Assembly (NCBI GenBank): GCA_011033025.1
Contig: WFMF01000536.1
Span: 1 to 64,000 of the forward strand
DNA length: 64,000 bases
Reading direction: 5' to 3'
DNA from: Beroe forskalii
Lineage: Eukaryota > Ctenophora > Nuda > Beroida > Beroidae
Part shown: positions 1-11,673 of the stretch, in pieces
Layout: every line of letters starts with the position of its first letter
Numbering within the stretch: the first letter of the stretch is position 1
Notes under the pieces: generated by a model
The model's input: the letters and a program-made list of their open reading frames with translations, nothing else
Database searches by the model: none
Told to the model about the DNA's origin: nothing
Program-made: the position numbers and the translations under genes

Positions 1-799
1 TTTTTGGGGGGCAACTGAAAAGGATTAAGCTAAATTCTGATACCTCAAGTTGCAAATTATCTGTTTGGATGCCTAAAAAAAAGGTAAAATTTTAAATTTC
101 AATTATGCCTCTTAACAAATAAACAATTGAAAAGAGGTACTTTTATAAATATAAATATCTTTTAATATTTGTATTAAAATGAGGGATCGTGGAAAGTTCT
201 CTCGACTTACCTTATTAGCCTTTATTTAATGCCTTTTTAGCCGCCCCTTTTTTTAAACCCGGGCCCCTATGGACAAAAATCGAATCATTTTGAATCTTTC
301 TAACCGGCCCCTTGGACAAAATTTGGAAATTTCAAGAAATTTTTGGATCTAATTTGGATCATAATTAGTACCGATCATGATTCCATTCGTCATAATTAGA
401 ACCCTCAATTTCTTCCTAAGTAGTTTGTTCAACTGCATCCAAACTAATTTCTGAAATATAATTATTGAACTATTCAATTGCCAAATTGGAAATGTAAAAT
501 CAGTTAAATTACAATTCAAAGAGGAATTTGTGAGACAACTAAAATCACTCTTAAATTTCCCCAATAAGCACCCCTAATTCTAAGATTTAAATTACTCTCT
601 TTCTATGAGATGTAAGCATATCCCAAGACCAGTGGGTATTTAAAGAAATTTGGCTTTTTTAATTATTAATACAAATTACATTATTTTGGCGGTTCAAACC
701 GACTATTTCGACAAAAACTCCAATTCTTTATAAAATTTTATAAAAATTCTGATATTCTTCATTTCAAAATATAAAACAATGACCGACCCTTCCTATTCC
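1..799. other. AT-rich DNA, no gene seen
   Basis: No convincing reading frame or splice-flanked exon is visible. Short C-runs and G-runs around 240-320 resemble the homopolymer-rich texture of the region after 1846. The only open frame (349-564, minus) has poor composition and no recognisable motif. Confidence 0.5.
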
Positions 800-1070
800 A
801 TGACTTCTTTTATAGGACTTTCATCGACGCGGGGTTTTATAGGAAAAAAAGATGATGACATGCCTCATATCCCGGGCAAACAGAATAATTTCTATATTAT
901 CTGACTTTTTAAATTTTAACGGTCCTACTTTAAAAGTTTTAACGGACTTTTAACCGTCCCCCTTTTGAAATTCAATCTAATTGAAAAGTGAACTTTGTTC
1001 TACTAAGCTCTTATAAGAGCTTGGTAAACAAAAGGCCGATGATGTTCCTTGATAGCGTGGAAAGCCTGTC
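800..1070 (+). repeat. Upstream copy of a degenerate direct repeat
   Basis: This stretch (around 'TCTGACTTTTTAAATTTTAA' and the following 'AAAAGTTTTAACGGACTTTT') reappears at about 1846-2045 with nearly every homopolymer lengthened or shortened. The order of words is conserved between the two copies. It is either an old tandem duplication or one locus represented twice at different base-calling quality. Confidence 0.5.
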
Positions 1071-1173
1071 CCTCCTGGATATCAGCACTGTTCTGCTCTT
1101 CAGAGCTACAGTATGATATCAGGTTTTTCATCATCATTTCACTGCCCAAGTGCCCATCATATCTGCCAAACCT
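1003..1173 (-). other. Open stretch, possible terminal exon
   Basis: On the minus strand 56 codons are open and end in TAG at 1003-1005. The stretch is bounded upstream by a stop at 1174-1176, with a possible AG acceptor close by. The composition is protein-like (for example EEQNSADIQEGQAFHAIKEH), but I recognise no family. Two further open minus frames (1228-1482 and 1422-1685) overlap in different phases and could be decayed parts of the same coding unit. Nothing decides between a host exon and an old repeat. Confidence 0.15.
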
Positions 1174-1845
1174 TTATATGTTTGAGGTGCCATACCGATC
1201 CTAAGGACTATAAAAACCATACTACTACTAAACGGGATGGATCCCCGAAATCAAACAAGAGTCCCCCGCACAGGACCTCCCAGGAAGGTCCCTGTTAGAA
1301 GCACTTTGGGTAGGAAGGGGTCCCATCCTCCCAGGAGGACCAGATCCAGGCATCTTGGTGAGATAACATGGTTGGAAGGGAAATTTCCCGCCCAGTGTTG
1401 GTGATCCCGGGTCCTCAGGTTCTACCAGTAGGGCCGTGGTCCACAAACTGGATCTTCCTGTCGCAAGACTGGAGGATCCCAAAGGTTGTTCTGCAGGATC
1501 GTTGTCGGCTTTTCTAGGTTCCCGTCCTTGATCCTAGGCGTAGCTAACAATCCTGTTGATCTTGAACTTTCGAAGATGTCGGTCCCCGAGCGTAGTAGGT
1601 ACCGAGAACTCCGCCCCAATACTGCCCGGACAGGGCACATTCGAGGAAATGTGACCCTCTCTTCTTCCTCAGGCAGAGTGGACAAGTTGTATTCAGAGGT
1701 TCAGTTTCTTGAGTGGTAGTTTGGGGGTGCGTGGCCAGTCAAGTTGGTGGCCACTCTCAGGTCCCTTCTACCCATGCTGCAGCTCCTTAACAAATCTGTC
1801 CCCCCAAATCGAACATTCTGGAGGGGCAGCCTTGAACTGGTCGAC

Positions 1846-4800
1846 TTTTTTATAGGCTTTTTTCAAATTTTAAAACCTTTTTAAAATAAAAAATAAAGAT
1901 GGTAAAAAAACTCATATCCCCAAAAAGTAAAACCCCCTATTCTCTGACTTTTAAATTTAACTTTCCCAAAAAAAGTTTTAAAGGCTTTTAAAAATCCTTG
2001 TGATTAATTAAAAGGGAAACTTTGCCAACCCCATCTTAAAAAAAGGGCCAGGGTTTTGGGGAACCTGCCCTGGTATCAGACCTGTTTTTTCCCCGGGCCT
2101 ACTAAACGGTTTTTCCTTTTCCACTGGGGGTCCCATTTTCTAAGGTTTGATTTTGGTCAGTCCTAAGGCCCTTAAAAATTTTCTTCGGGGATGGTCCAAA
2201 ATAACAGATCCCCCAAACTCCGGGGGAAGGGGCCCTTAGATCTGAACGGTCCCCCCAGGAAAAAGTGGAAATTTGGGTAAAAAAGAAGGGAAAGGTTTTT
2301 GGGGGGGTTATTGGGGCCCTAAGGGCCCAGTTGGGGTTTTAAAGGGCCCTTTCCGGGGGTCCCTTTTTACCAGGGTCGGCCTTTTGGGAAAAATTTTTGC
2401 CCTTTCAAAAAATTACTTAAATTTTTAGGTGGCCTAAAATTTGGTCCAAAAACCCCCAAATTTTTCCCAGGGGCCCGAAAAACGTCCGGAATAAGGGTTT
2501 TAAACATTTGGGTGGGGTTTGGGGGTTTTCAATTGGGGCCCCCAGCCCTTCCTGCGCCAACTCTTTCCCTAAAAACCAATTTTGGGGGTACCAGCTGGTG
2601 TTAAACTCTTTTCCCGGGGCAAAAAAAAGCCGGGGGTTTTTTTTTCTTGGGGAATTTTTCTGTTAAAATCGCCCTAAAACCTTTTACGGTTCACGGTTTT
2701 CAATCTTGGGGTTTTTTAAGGGGCTGTTCTGTGATTTCCTGGTCTTTCCCTTTGCAAGCCCTTCGCAAACGCTGTTTTTTCCCCCTTTTGGAGGGTTCCT
2801 GATTCGGGTGGGCCAAATGTCCCCTCCGATACCACCCCCTCCTTTTGGGTCGTTATTCTAGATCCATCAGTACCCTGTCGGGGAACCCCTAAACCCCCTG
2901 GTCAATACTAAGGGGTTGGATCTTTTCCGGAGGCTTTCTGGGGGTGCCTGGGGGCTTTTTTTTTGGGGGGGATGCGGTCGGGGGTTTCCCAGGCGGCAGG
3001 CCCGGCCTGGTCTTAAACGAACCCCCTCCTCCCATTTAACCCCAAAATTTTTGGGGGCTCCCGTGATAAATGTCTTTTTTTCAGGGCATGGCTCCTTTAT
3101 AAAACTTTTGCCAACCTCTGCCCCCTAAATTTTCTGGTTGTGTTGCTGCAATTTCAGATGGTCATCAATTCTGACCATCACCTCTGATCCACCCATGTGT
3201 CGGCTGGGCAGGGGTCCCCCCCTTTCCCACTCATCGCGGCTTTGGACTTTTATTATGTCAATTGATCTTAAAAAGTTTGAGTCAAAATCCCAGGAATTTT
3301 GTGTTCATTTCTTCCCCAAACCCACTTTCGGGGGCCTGGTGAATGCCAGTTCCCCCTGTTAAATGAACATTCTTCACGTCTCAAGGTTGGGGTCGATTTC
3401 CACTGGTTGATACTTTAAAGACTTTCTGTTACCTCCCCAATTCCTCCCCTTGGATAAAAACCCTTTTTTGGTTTTTGGGGGTTGCCCCAAGGGACCAGGA
3501 GATGTGCCCCCTTGCATGATGGGTCTATCCTTTGGGGCTCTAAAAGGTCGTTATCACGGGGTTCCCAAAAAAAGGGATGCCCCCCGGAAACCCCTATTTT
3601 TTTCTTTCCCGCAATTCAACTGTGGGTTAGGTCATTACATGATCCATCTGTTCACCCTTGTTTTTATTCAAAAGGGCTTTTAAAGGTAAAACATTGTGGG
3701 GCCCCCTTTTATGTCGGAAGTTCCGGGTGCCTTCTTTTTAAAAGGAGGTCATCTCGATTTTCCTGAACCTTAATGGTTTCCCCTTGGTCCCCCGGAAAAA
3801 ATTGTTTCTTCTACCTCTTAAAATTTTTAGATCCCTTATATGCCCGATCACCCCTCCATCCATAAGGGTGACGGGGGACAAGGGGTTTCTAAAAGGGCGG
3901 TTCTGGTAATCATCCTTGGTTTTTTCAGAAAATCCACTGGAGTTTCTCCATGTTTCAAATCCCCCCCTTGTCCTCCAACAATCGTTTAAACGAATTTACA
4001 TGATGGGCCACGTCCCCTCCCCGGGTAGGGCTGAACTCCTGGGGCCCCCTCTTTTTCAGAAATTGTGATCGAAATCCCCATGCTCAGTCTCATTGGCTGT
4101 TTCATAATGGGTTCTATCCATGGGTTTAAGGTCCCCAAAATTTTTTGTCTGGTCCAAAGGTTTTTTCGGTCTGTGGACTCCCCTCTTTCTTCCTTTCTGC
4201 ATAACTTTTGTCCTTTTTGTCTGATAGGCTAGAATTCTTTTCGATTAGTTTTGCTCAATTTCCCAGAAAACTCTTTTCGTCACCCTCGGGTTTCATTTTT
4301 TCCATCCTTTTCAACGGTTGAGTTGGGTTGGTTTTTTTTTTTAATGCCTTCGTCCTTTCCCCATCTCCCTTCCCTCCTTCCTTCCCTTCCACGGGTGGTT
4401 TAACCTTCGTGACGTATTTGCTCGTATTTTTGAAGGACCGTGATTTTACGAGAGCAGATCGCCGCCCGTCGCTTCTCCGATGAATCGATGACCCTAAATT
4501 TGGGGTGGTTTGGGCATCCTCTTGGGGGTCGACTCAAAAACTTCCCCAAATTTGGTTTTTGGATGTCTCAATTTGTTTAGGAGGGGTTCCCCGTTGATTG
4601 GAATTATGAAAAAGGGGGTCCGGGGGTTTATTAGTCCCCTCGTGCACCCCCCAGTCCGACACTGGTTTTTGTCAGGGTTTTGATCTGGGGTCTATGATTC
4701 TCCCCGGGCCCGGTCAGGGGGGATTTTCTCAAAAAACGGTCGTTCTAGGTATTCAGGGTTTTTTTCCTGTTCCTTTTCTTATCAAGCTCTTTCCCTGCCG

Positions 4801-5000
4801 TGTTTGGGCTTATCAGTGCCTAATTAGCCTGTTATTTCTTCCATGGTTTACAAGGTTCTTGAGAAATCCCCGGGGGGCATTCACATCTTGCCCTCATGTC
4901 AAAACCCAAATATTCTCAGCCCTCCCCCATTTCCCCTTTTCAGTCCTCAGTAGTAAAGTCCTTTAAAATCCCCCAGGTTTTTTGGAAAAAAAATGCTGCT
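1846..5000. other. Homopolymer-inflated, low-quality-looking sequence
   Basis: About 3.1 kb is dominated by runs of GGGG, CCCC, TTTT and AAAA at almost every base change, unlike the rest of the window. Its first 200 bases are a distorted version of 800-1000, and shorter similarities to 1160-1260 follow. Open frames here (for example 2916-3128, 3450-3683, 4694-4966) have biased, repetitive composition and no family features, so none is annotated as a gene. Base-calling or assembly error is the simplest reading; a decayed repeat is the alternative. Confidence 0.6.
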
Positions 5001-5328
5001 CTTACAGGTTTCTTAAGGGTTCTTGCAGGTTGAAGCCCCGCAAAAGCAGCCGATCCTTGAGATCACACCTTTCCCATTGACGACAGTTTCCTGCAAGTAT
5101 CAGGGCTTTCATCTTACAGATAAATAGCCCAAAGTCCTTGGAACCATACTAATAACCCAATTTCCTTTCCCTTCCCTTTCCATTTAAGCTCATTTTGACT
5201 TTAACCCATTCAAAGGAGTTAAAAGTTTTAACGAAATATCTGATTCAATTGTATTCAAAGCTTTCAAAATCATGTGATTATCGTCATCAACCCATGATTA
5301 TTTTTACTTTAATTTTGATATCTTTCAG

Positions 5329-5398
5329 TGACTTAGTACTGGAAGGTGAAGCTCTGAAAGCAAAGATCAACAGATGGAATGGATTGAATAAAAGATGA
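5329..5398 (+). CDS. Candidate terminal coding exon, unknown gene
   Basis: A good acceptor (TATCTTTCAG) ends at 5328. It is followed in phase by the codons DLVLEGEALKAKINRWNGLNKR and a TGA at 5396-5398. An AATAAA lies within the end of the frame near 5387 and could double as a poly(A) signal. Lysine- and leucine-rich residues suggest a helix, but I recognise no family. I could not identify the preceding exon with confidence. Confidence rests only on splice signal and composition. Confidence 0.3.
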
Positions 5399-6023
5399 AA
5401 CACTAAAGGTGGGTCTCTCATAGTTATAAGTCCTCAATTAACTTTTCAATTTGGCACTTCCGATGCGAACATTTGTCAGCCGCGGACTGTCAGAAGATGA
5501 TTCTGTGCATTGGATGCAAATTGGGAAAATCACACGGTCGATATGAGCGATTAAGTACAATGAAGTTGGGAAAATTTAACCAATTTCTTGAAAGTGACCG
5601 AAAGACTGATTGAAATATGATTAGAATAGAGAATGGTTGATTAGTTAAGGAGACTTTGGGGACTTTACCGTTCTATGATGCCAAATTGAGTCAAAATACG
5701 AGAATTAACATTTGCAATTTTGATTTCTAACGACTCAAATTGATTCCAAAAGACAACTAAGGAAGCTCCGTGTCTTTCCAACTAGAATTGAATCGTTTTT
5801 CCTTAAAACTGCAAAATTTGATGACTTGGGAAGACGCGAATCCACTCCCCAGCCTAGCGAAAATGGCCTAATAACTTTACAGTGTGAGGGTTTGGGTCAT
5901 GACATGGTCAGACCAGATAGACGGGGAAGCTGTAATTACTGTCTCCCAGTGCATGATTTAATAAACTGTCTTTCAAGGTTGAGCTTAAATCCTATAAGAC
6001 CAGTCATTCTCGTCGTCTTCCAA
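5399..6023. other. Non-coding, nothing recognised
   Basis: AT-rich unique sequence with no supported exon. The 71-codon frame at 5826-6041 runs into the tandem repeat that follows and looks accidental. Confidence 0.4.
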
Positions 6024-6680
6024 GTGCAAAATTTGGTCTGAGAAAAAGTGGATGCATTTTCCCAATTTAGCATGTTTAATGCACTGAAAGGGATTCCAAA
6101 TGGTTGGAATATGTTTGTATAGATGATGCATGAGTTCTAGGTCCGTTTTTGGAAAATTTGGCCATCACTGAGAGCCGATATGGGCGAAAAAAGGCCGAAA
6201 AGCCGAAAATTAAAATTGCTCGAAATTGAATTCTATTGACTCAAATGTGTTTATAAACATCTTAGAAGTCATTCTGCGTCGTTTTTCGGCCCAAAAATGG
6301 ATGTATCTAAGTGCAGAAATTTGGTCTGAGAAAAAAGTGGATGCATTTGCCAATTTTGGGAAAAATGGCTTTTAGCGTGTTAATGCACTGAAAATGATTC
6401 AAATGGTCGGAATATGTTTGTAAAGATGATACATGGTCTAGGACCGTTTTTGGAAAATTTGGCCATCACTGAGAGATTCGATATGGGCGAAAAAAAAAAG
6501 AAAAACCGAAAATTAAATTGCTTAAAATTGATTTCTATCGGCTCCAAATGTATTTATAATGAACATCCTAGAAGTTAATCCGCGTCGTTTTTCGGCTGAA
6601 ATTGCTTTATTTTTTCCCAAAAAAATGGATGCATCCATGTGCGAAATTTAGTCTGAGAAAATGTGGATGCCTTTTAAATT
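6024..6680 (+). repeat. Tandem repeat, about 290-330 bp unit, 2+ copies
   Basis: The word ATTTGGTCTGAGAAAA recurs at 6030 and 6318 and, slightly changed, at 6645. The sequence between is repeated in the same order, including TTTTTGGAAAATTTGGCCAT and CACTGAGAG. Two complete units and the start of a third are present. No coding capacity is seen. Confidence 0.75.
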
Positions 6681-7296
6681 TTGGTTTAATTTATTTTGCA
6701 TAGGGTCAGTGAGATAAATTCGGCTGAACTTAAAGGTCTGAGAAATCAATAAGGTTAGCATATGTCAACTCCTTATCAAGGGGTGCCAAAATTTTATTTA
6801 TCGAACGCCTGATGAAGCTTTTCAGCTGCCTTACAACGTAGTATAAGTAATTTATTTTCTACTTCAATAATATAGATGAACTGCACGTTTGTTGTTAATC
6901 TCAATTTACCGGTGAGAATCTTGTGCAAAAGTTTTGTTAACAAGCTTCCACGGGGAGCACACTGAAATTGCCAAATTTTGTACAAAGATGCCTTCAAAAA
7001 CAGTCTTTTCGTGGATCGCCGAGCAATAATTCTGAAAAAGTGCTTTTGTGAAGGCGCATTTCGTCATAAAATTTTGAAGAAGCCGCCGCCGCGTGTCTAT
7101 ACTATATGGTCAAGCGGCCGGAGGAGTGGCATTTAGATGGTGTGGTGCCATTCCTCTTTTCATCCTGTTGCTCAACCAATTGCCTGGGGCACCAAATTGG
7201 AGAAGATCTCTCGATTAGGGCATTACTCGATTGAATATTAACGATCATCTTCCCTTTTTCAGGTTTTTAGCAGTTCTCCGTAGAGAGAATACTTAC
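6681..7296. other. Non-coding, nothing firm
   Basis: A 67-codon minus frame at 6794-6997 has no recognisable motif. No strong splice-bounded exon was identified. If the candidate exon at 7297-7427 is real, the following exons of that minus-strand gene should lie here. Confidence 0.35.
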
Positions 7297-7427
7297 GGGG
7301 TTTCCATCGACAACGACCAGCATAAAACCACGAAAAGCCGTAAGCTGGCATAATGTGACCCTCCAGACTGCTCGCCCACCTGCTGCAATCACTCCTGTTG
7401 CATGCTGTTTTTTAGCTCGGATCACGG
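7297..7427 (-). CDS. Candidate exon, reeler-like fragment
   Basis: On the minus strand about 44 codons are open up to a consensus donor (CCCC then GTAAGTATTC, donor GT at 7296-7295). The translated end reads WRVTLCQLTAFRGFMLVVV followed by DGNP. The pattern of a beta strand, then F-x-GF and hydrophobics, then GxP resembles the core of the reeler domain of extracellular matrix proteins and ferric-chelate-reductase-like proteins. That is inference from a short motif. The acceptor side (near 7428) lacks a good pyrimidine tract, so the 5' limit is uncertain. Confidence 0.3.
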
Positions 7428-7430
7428 CTC

Positions 7431-9463
7431 CATTTTCAGCAGGTGATTAATTCTTTTATTCTGATTGCAGATTGAAAAGTAATCGCATTTCAATTTTGTG
7501 CTTGAGGTATAATCAACTTTAGTGTACCTATAAGATTTGGATCACACTCGATTGTGTAAGACTATTCATTGAAGCATTGACTTGATAATGATGAATACCC
7601 ATTACCTTTGCTCCTATGTACCTCTAAATTTCATGAGAAATCTGCAGGGAGTGACTTATCATATGAAAAATCATTAAGCACTAAGCAGTTTATATAGAAT
7701 TGCTTTCACGATATTTTATTGCCTTGTTATTGCATTCACAACTTTTGAGTTGTAGTATAGCTGTAGTATAGCGGAAGAGTAAAGCGGAGCCTTATTTCAT
7801 GCCATGCCACACGTTGCGTTTCTCAGGCATTTTGTTCGACATTGTTTCAATAACCACACATCAAGATGTGCGATGGGTTCTGGGGCCAAAGATTGCCTGG
7901 CACAAAGTGAATGCATCATTGGCAATAAGATTGTTATCATGCTAATCGTACGCAGGTTTTACAGCAAAATCTTTAATTATGACCTCAATGTACATTTTAA
8001 ATATCTCTGAGTCTTGGTACATTGCATCGAAGATTCTAAGCTATCCTATCTGTAATGGTGGGCTGCAATGTACATAACTAACCAACTTGGTAAATCTTAT
8101 CCGTTGAGTTGAAGTGCCATTGAGTTCCGGACCACCGCGTTGGTGAGTGGTCTATCAGAGAGTTGGACCAGCTGCAGCCCAGCGAACGAAACGAAGGCTC
8201 GTCCGTATCAGAGCTTCAGAGAAACGTGTCGAAAGTTTCTGCAGCTTTCACATGGCTAGGTACCTTATTCCCATAACTTTAGGGTCCTGTACCGCAAGGA
8301 TGAAGTGTCACAGGAATTGGGACTACATTGTGGATAATCTTCCCATCGTCAGAATGACATATCTCCTCCTACGCTGTAGTGGCATGAGCTTCAATTGGGG
8401 AGAGCCTTTCCCAATATATAACTAGATTAAGGTCGTGTTTTGTATGAAATGCAGGTTTTTTAAAAACTTCTATGTACAAAAAAAGTTTTTTAAATAATTA
8501 GCATTTCATGCAAAAATTGGACGGCTAAATGACACCATACAGCCCAATTATTGCCAGAAAGGATAGCTTTACAACCTTCGATGCAATTTACCATGATATT
8601 TTTAAAGGCATGCAGATGTCATAAGTAAACATTTGTTATTTTAGTTGCTGTTTTCAAACCCAAGGAATTATTTTTTGCGTGCGTTCTAATATTCAATACT
8701 ACTTCTCCTCTCCAATAACTCGCTACTTGTGTAGTAATTCGCTCATGATGCAGAGGTCCCTTCCCTGTACGTGATGTAATAGAATTTTGAATGGCATACA
8801 GGCCCTCACTTTATCCTTATGTGTGTGGTTTCTAATACGATGTGTGGTAAAACGCAGGCTGGACTTTAGTCTTCCTGCTATACCCTGACTTTGGCTTTCT
8901 TTCTAGCAAAGGGGCTGAGTCGGGTACTACACAATTTACTGTCGGAGTTATGCGGCGACATCAAGCCGGCCTGGGTGGATAGGACTTCATGGGTCAGAGC
9001 AGCTTTAAATTTGCTAGTACTACAACTTACCAATTGTGAAGGCAATCAAAATATCGTGAGCAATTCCTATTGGTGCCTTTGATATATTCTAAAGCCATGA
9101 AATTGCAAAAACTTTCGATGAGTATTTGTGATGTCACAGTTTTGGCACATTACCACTTGTGCAAACCGCCGATTCGTCGCCCAGGCGCCGAATCAAGGTT
9201 CAAAATGAATATGCCCCAACTTATGCCATCTTTTCCTATAGTTACATAGCCTCCAGATCATACTTGCAATATAACTTCCAATTTTTGTATTTCCAGGTTT
9301 CAGTTTTCCAGGGCAGCACTCAGTTTGGTGTCACTGCTGTTGGGTCCCGCAAGCTGCTGCAATGTCCCTGGCAGCACTCTTCGAGGTGTCATTTGGTCAC
9401 TGCCAAATGCTGCTCGGTGTCTGGTAATCCCCCGAACTATAAAGGCCTTATCACTTATGTTCT
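7431..9463. other. Non-coding or undetected small exons
   Basis: Several short open frames occur on both strands (7804-8010, 8147-8425, 8891-9082, 9159-9491), but none has a recognised motif. A pyrimidine-rich AG precedes the plus frame near 8907. On the minus strand an open stretch near 8900-9000 contains SPHNSDSKLC, but I cannot tie it to the exon at 7297. Confidence 0.3.
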
Positions 9464-9522
9464 TGAATATAGTCTGATGTCCGAACTATAGTCTGATTTT
9501 CGAACTATAGTCTGATGTCCGG
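9464..9522 (+). repeat. Short tandem repeat, 18-19 bp x3
   Basis: Three consecutive copies of the unit around GAACTATAGTCTGATGTCC, differing at one to three positions. A similar word (CGAACTATAAAGG) lies just upstream. Confidence 0.8.
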
Positions 9523-9899
9523 TACCTCCTTTTCATGATTCCGTTTAACTTTAAGAATGATGTGTATCGAATCAGTAAGTTTTCTTAACTTTTCAAGAGT
9601 TTAAGTTTATGATCCGATCATACCAAAATTCAATTCCAATCGTATTTGTTGTGGTTTATCTTGCTGAATTTATTTTTGGCGTGTGCTAGATAATTATTTT
9701 TCGCTGAAAATATGTTGAGTGTAAGTGAAACTTGTGTTATGCTGATCTCTGTTCATGATATCGCATTTAATTGAAAGGAATTTGACTCTACACATTTGGC
9801 TTTGACTCTGTATCACTGTTAATATTTAATTGAAAGTAAATGTTGTTCATTAAATTGCAAGTAAGATCACCAATAACCAAAGCCATGCCGCCTGGTAGT

Positions 9900-10434
9900 G
9901 TTGCTGCGTAATTTCTACATGCCTTCGAACGTGCCCTGTTCGTGCTGCGCGCGTCAAATATTGGCGCGCACAGCACGTACGCTCACATTTGCCTCTGAAT
10001 CCATAGGTGTGTGTCCCGTAGGGAAGCGCCGCGCGCGTACACACACCTATGCGGGCTTAGGAATGCTTACGCCTACAGGTGCGCACGTTGCAGCAAGCGC
10101 TACCGGTACCCCAGGTTAGAGGAAGGCAATTTATCCTTCGAGTTTCGACGGAAGTTTCATTTAATTTATAACCAAGGGCGTCACGCGACGTTTAACGCGC
10201 CGCAGACATTGTGCACGCGCGAAACCAGGGCCCTGGTTAGGGTTCCTAAGCCCGCATAGGTGTGCGCCCGCATAGGTGCGCGCCGCGCAACGCAGACAGG
10301 GATATACGTGTTTAGCAATGGTTAGGGCAAGCATCTATCTGGTGGGGTGAAGTTTTCACGGTTCACCTTGGTTACGAACGGAGTAGGTGCCACGGCGCGT
10401 TAAGCGCGACTGGCGACACCCTCTGTTACACTCA
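9900..10434. repeat. CpG-rich cluster of GC hairpins
   Basis: A block with many GCGC and CGCG words in otherwise AT-rich surroundings. It contains interrupted palindromes: GTGCTG…CAGCAC around 9937-9971, CATAGGTGTGTGT…ACACACACCTATG at about 10001-10051, and CCAGGGCCCTGG at 10225-10236. A roughly 30-bp word around AAGCGCTACCGGTACCCC recurs in altered form near 10395 and 10765. Overlapping reading frames on both strands here are products of the palindromes rather than genes. Confidence 0.55.
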
Positions 10435-10956
10435 TGGCCCAACAGGCTAACTTTTTTTACATGTGTTTTTGTGTTTTAGACGCGTTTTTCATGAATTTTA
10501 TGTTTTAGACAGAAAAAACACTAAAAATGTGTCTAAAACACAAAAAACATGAAAAACTTGTCTAAAACACAAAAAACAGTAAAAACGCGTCTAAAACACA
10601 AATTTCATGAAAAATGTGTCTAAAACAGAAAAAACAAGAAAAACGTGTCTAAAACACAAAAAAACACTAAAAATGTGTCTAAAACACAAAAAACACTAAA
10701 AACGCGTCTAAAACTTGCCCTAACCAGGGCCCTGGTTACACGCACGGAGTGCGCGGCGCGGCAAGCGCTATCGACACCCCTGGTTAGGGGAAGTCTAAAA
10801 CACAAAAAACACTAAAAATGCGTCTAAAACACAAATTTCATGAAAAACCTTACTATGCAAAAATTATATGATTTTTGTGTCTAAAACACGTTTTTAGTGT
10901 TTTTTTCGCCTAAAACACAAAAAACACATGTGAAAAAAAGTGAGCCTGCTGGGCCA
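10435..10956. mobile_element. TIR element filled with a 29-bp tandem repeat
   Basis: The two ends are inverted copies of about 48 bp, starting TGGCCCAACAGGCTAACTTT on the left and ending AAAGTGAGCCTGCTGGGCCA on the right. The interior is a tandem array of about 29 bp built on GTGTCTAAAACACAAAAAAC. The array runs in one orientation near the left end and the other orientation across most of the element. An 85-bp CpG-rich patch at 10713-10797 interrupts it and resembles sequence near 10094 and 10219. No open frame is present, so it is non-autonomous. I saw no clear target duplication, and superfamily is undetermined. Confidence 0.65.
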
Positions 10957-11121
10957 CCATAGTTATCATCATAGATGACATAGATAATGAAGGCCAAGGC
11001 TCTCGTTCAGATATGAAACTGACCCGCGTTCGACGGGCGATGTCCGTCCCTTTCTTCTGACTTGTTGATGGACAAGTGACGCAAAGTGACGTCCAAATGT
11101 GGAACGTTGCGCCGCGCGCGC

Positions 11122-11175
11122 GAGGGTAGGGTAACATCCTACGAACCCGCGTTTGTAGGATGTTACCCTACCCTC
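11122..11175. repeat. Perfect 21-bp inverted repeat, 12-bp loop
   Basis: The arms at 11122-11142 and 11155-11175 are exactly complementary (GAGGGTAGGGTAACATCCTA plus one base). Both are flanked outside by GCGC-rich words. A related but hairpin-less sequence (GTTGCGAGGGTAGGGTAACA) is at about 13606-13625, with similar flanking sequence upstream of both. Confidence 0.85.
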
Positions 11176-11391
11176 CGCCGCGCACGCGCAAGGTTTTCCG
11201 ACCCTCCAAACCTCCGAGTGTTGCGCGCAGGGATGGGAGAAATCCATCAAACCCGCGTAGGAAGCTTAAGCATCTTTACTTCAAGTTTACTCTTGAATCA
11301 AAATTTTATCTAAATTATCGCAATTTGAAATCATTTATGATAAACAGTTTCAGTTCCATGTCAATTTCCATATGTGAAGTAGTGAGTACAC

Positions 11392-11461
11392 CTTGTCAGA
11401 CGTTGGCGGAAGCGCGCGTTTCGCGCGCGCGACCGCCGAAGGGGTCAGACAACGTCTGACA
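11392..11461. mobile_element. 70-bp CpG-rich MITE with 8-bp target duplication
   Basis: The termini CTTGTCAGACGTTG and CAACGTCTGACA are inverted repeats. Perfect 8-bp direct repeats GAGTACAC flank the element at 11384-11391 and 11462-11469. The interior is almost pure GCGC and CCG. An 8-bp duplication fits hAT-type insertion, but the unit is too short to assign. Confidence 0.6.
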
Positions 11462-11673
11462 GAGTACACTGACTTATACTTATAGAATATAGATACAACA
11501 ATGAATAATTCCGAATCTGTAATTGAAGTAAAAGAAACATTAACCAATCAGATTGATTTACATGTTACAGGGTGCGCCAAAAGTCTTGACCCCTTTTACT
11601 TTTTGATCATTCGAAAAATACAATAGATATTTCGATTCTGTAAAAATTTTCTTTAAATATAACCAAAGAATGG

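Noticed and set aside
2916..4966. Several 70-94 codon plus frames
   Set aside because: They are in the homopolymer-inflated stretch; composition is dominated by Gly, Pro, Phe and Lys from base runs.
9788..10259. Overlapping reading frames on both strands (61-82 codons)
   Set aside because: They fall in GC palindromes, mirror each other between strands and have Arg/Ala/Thr-biased composition without motifs.
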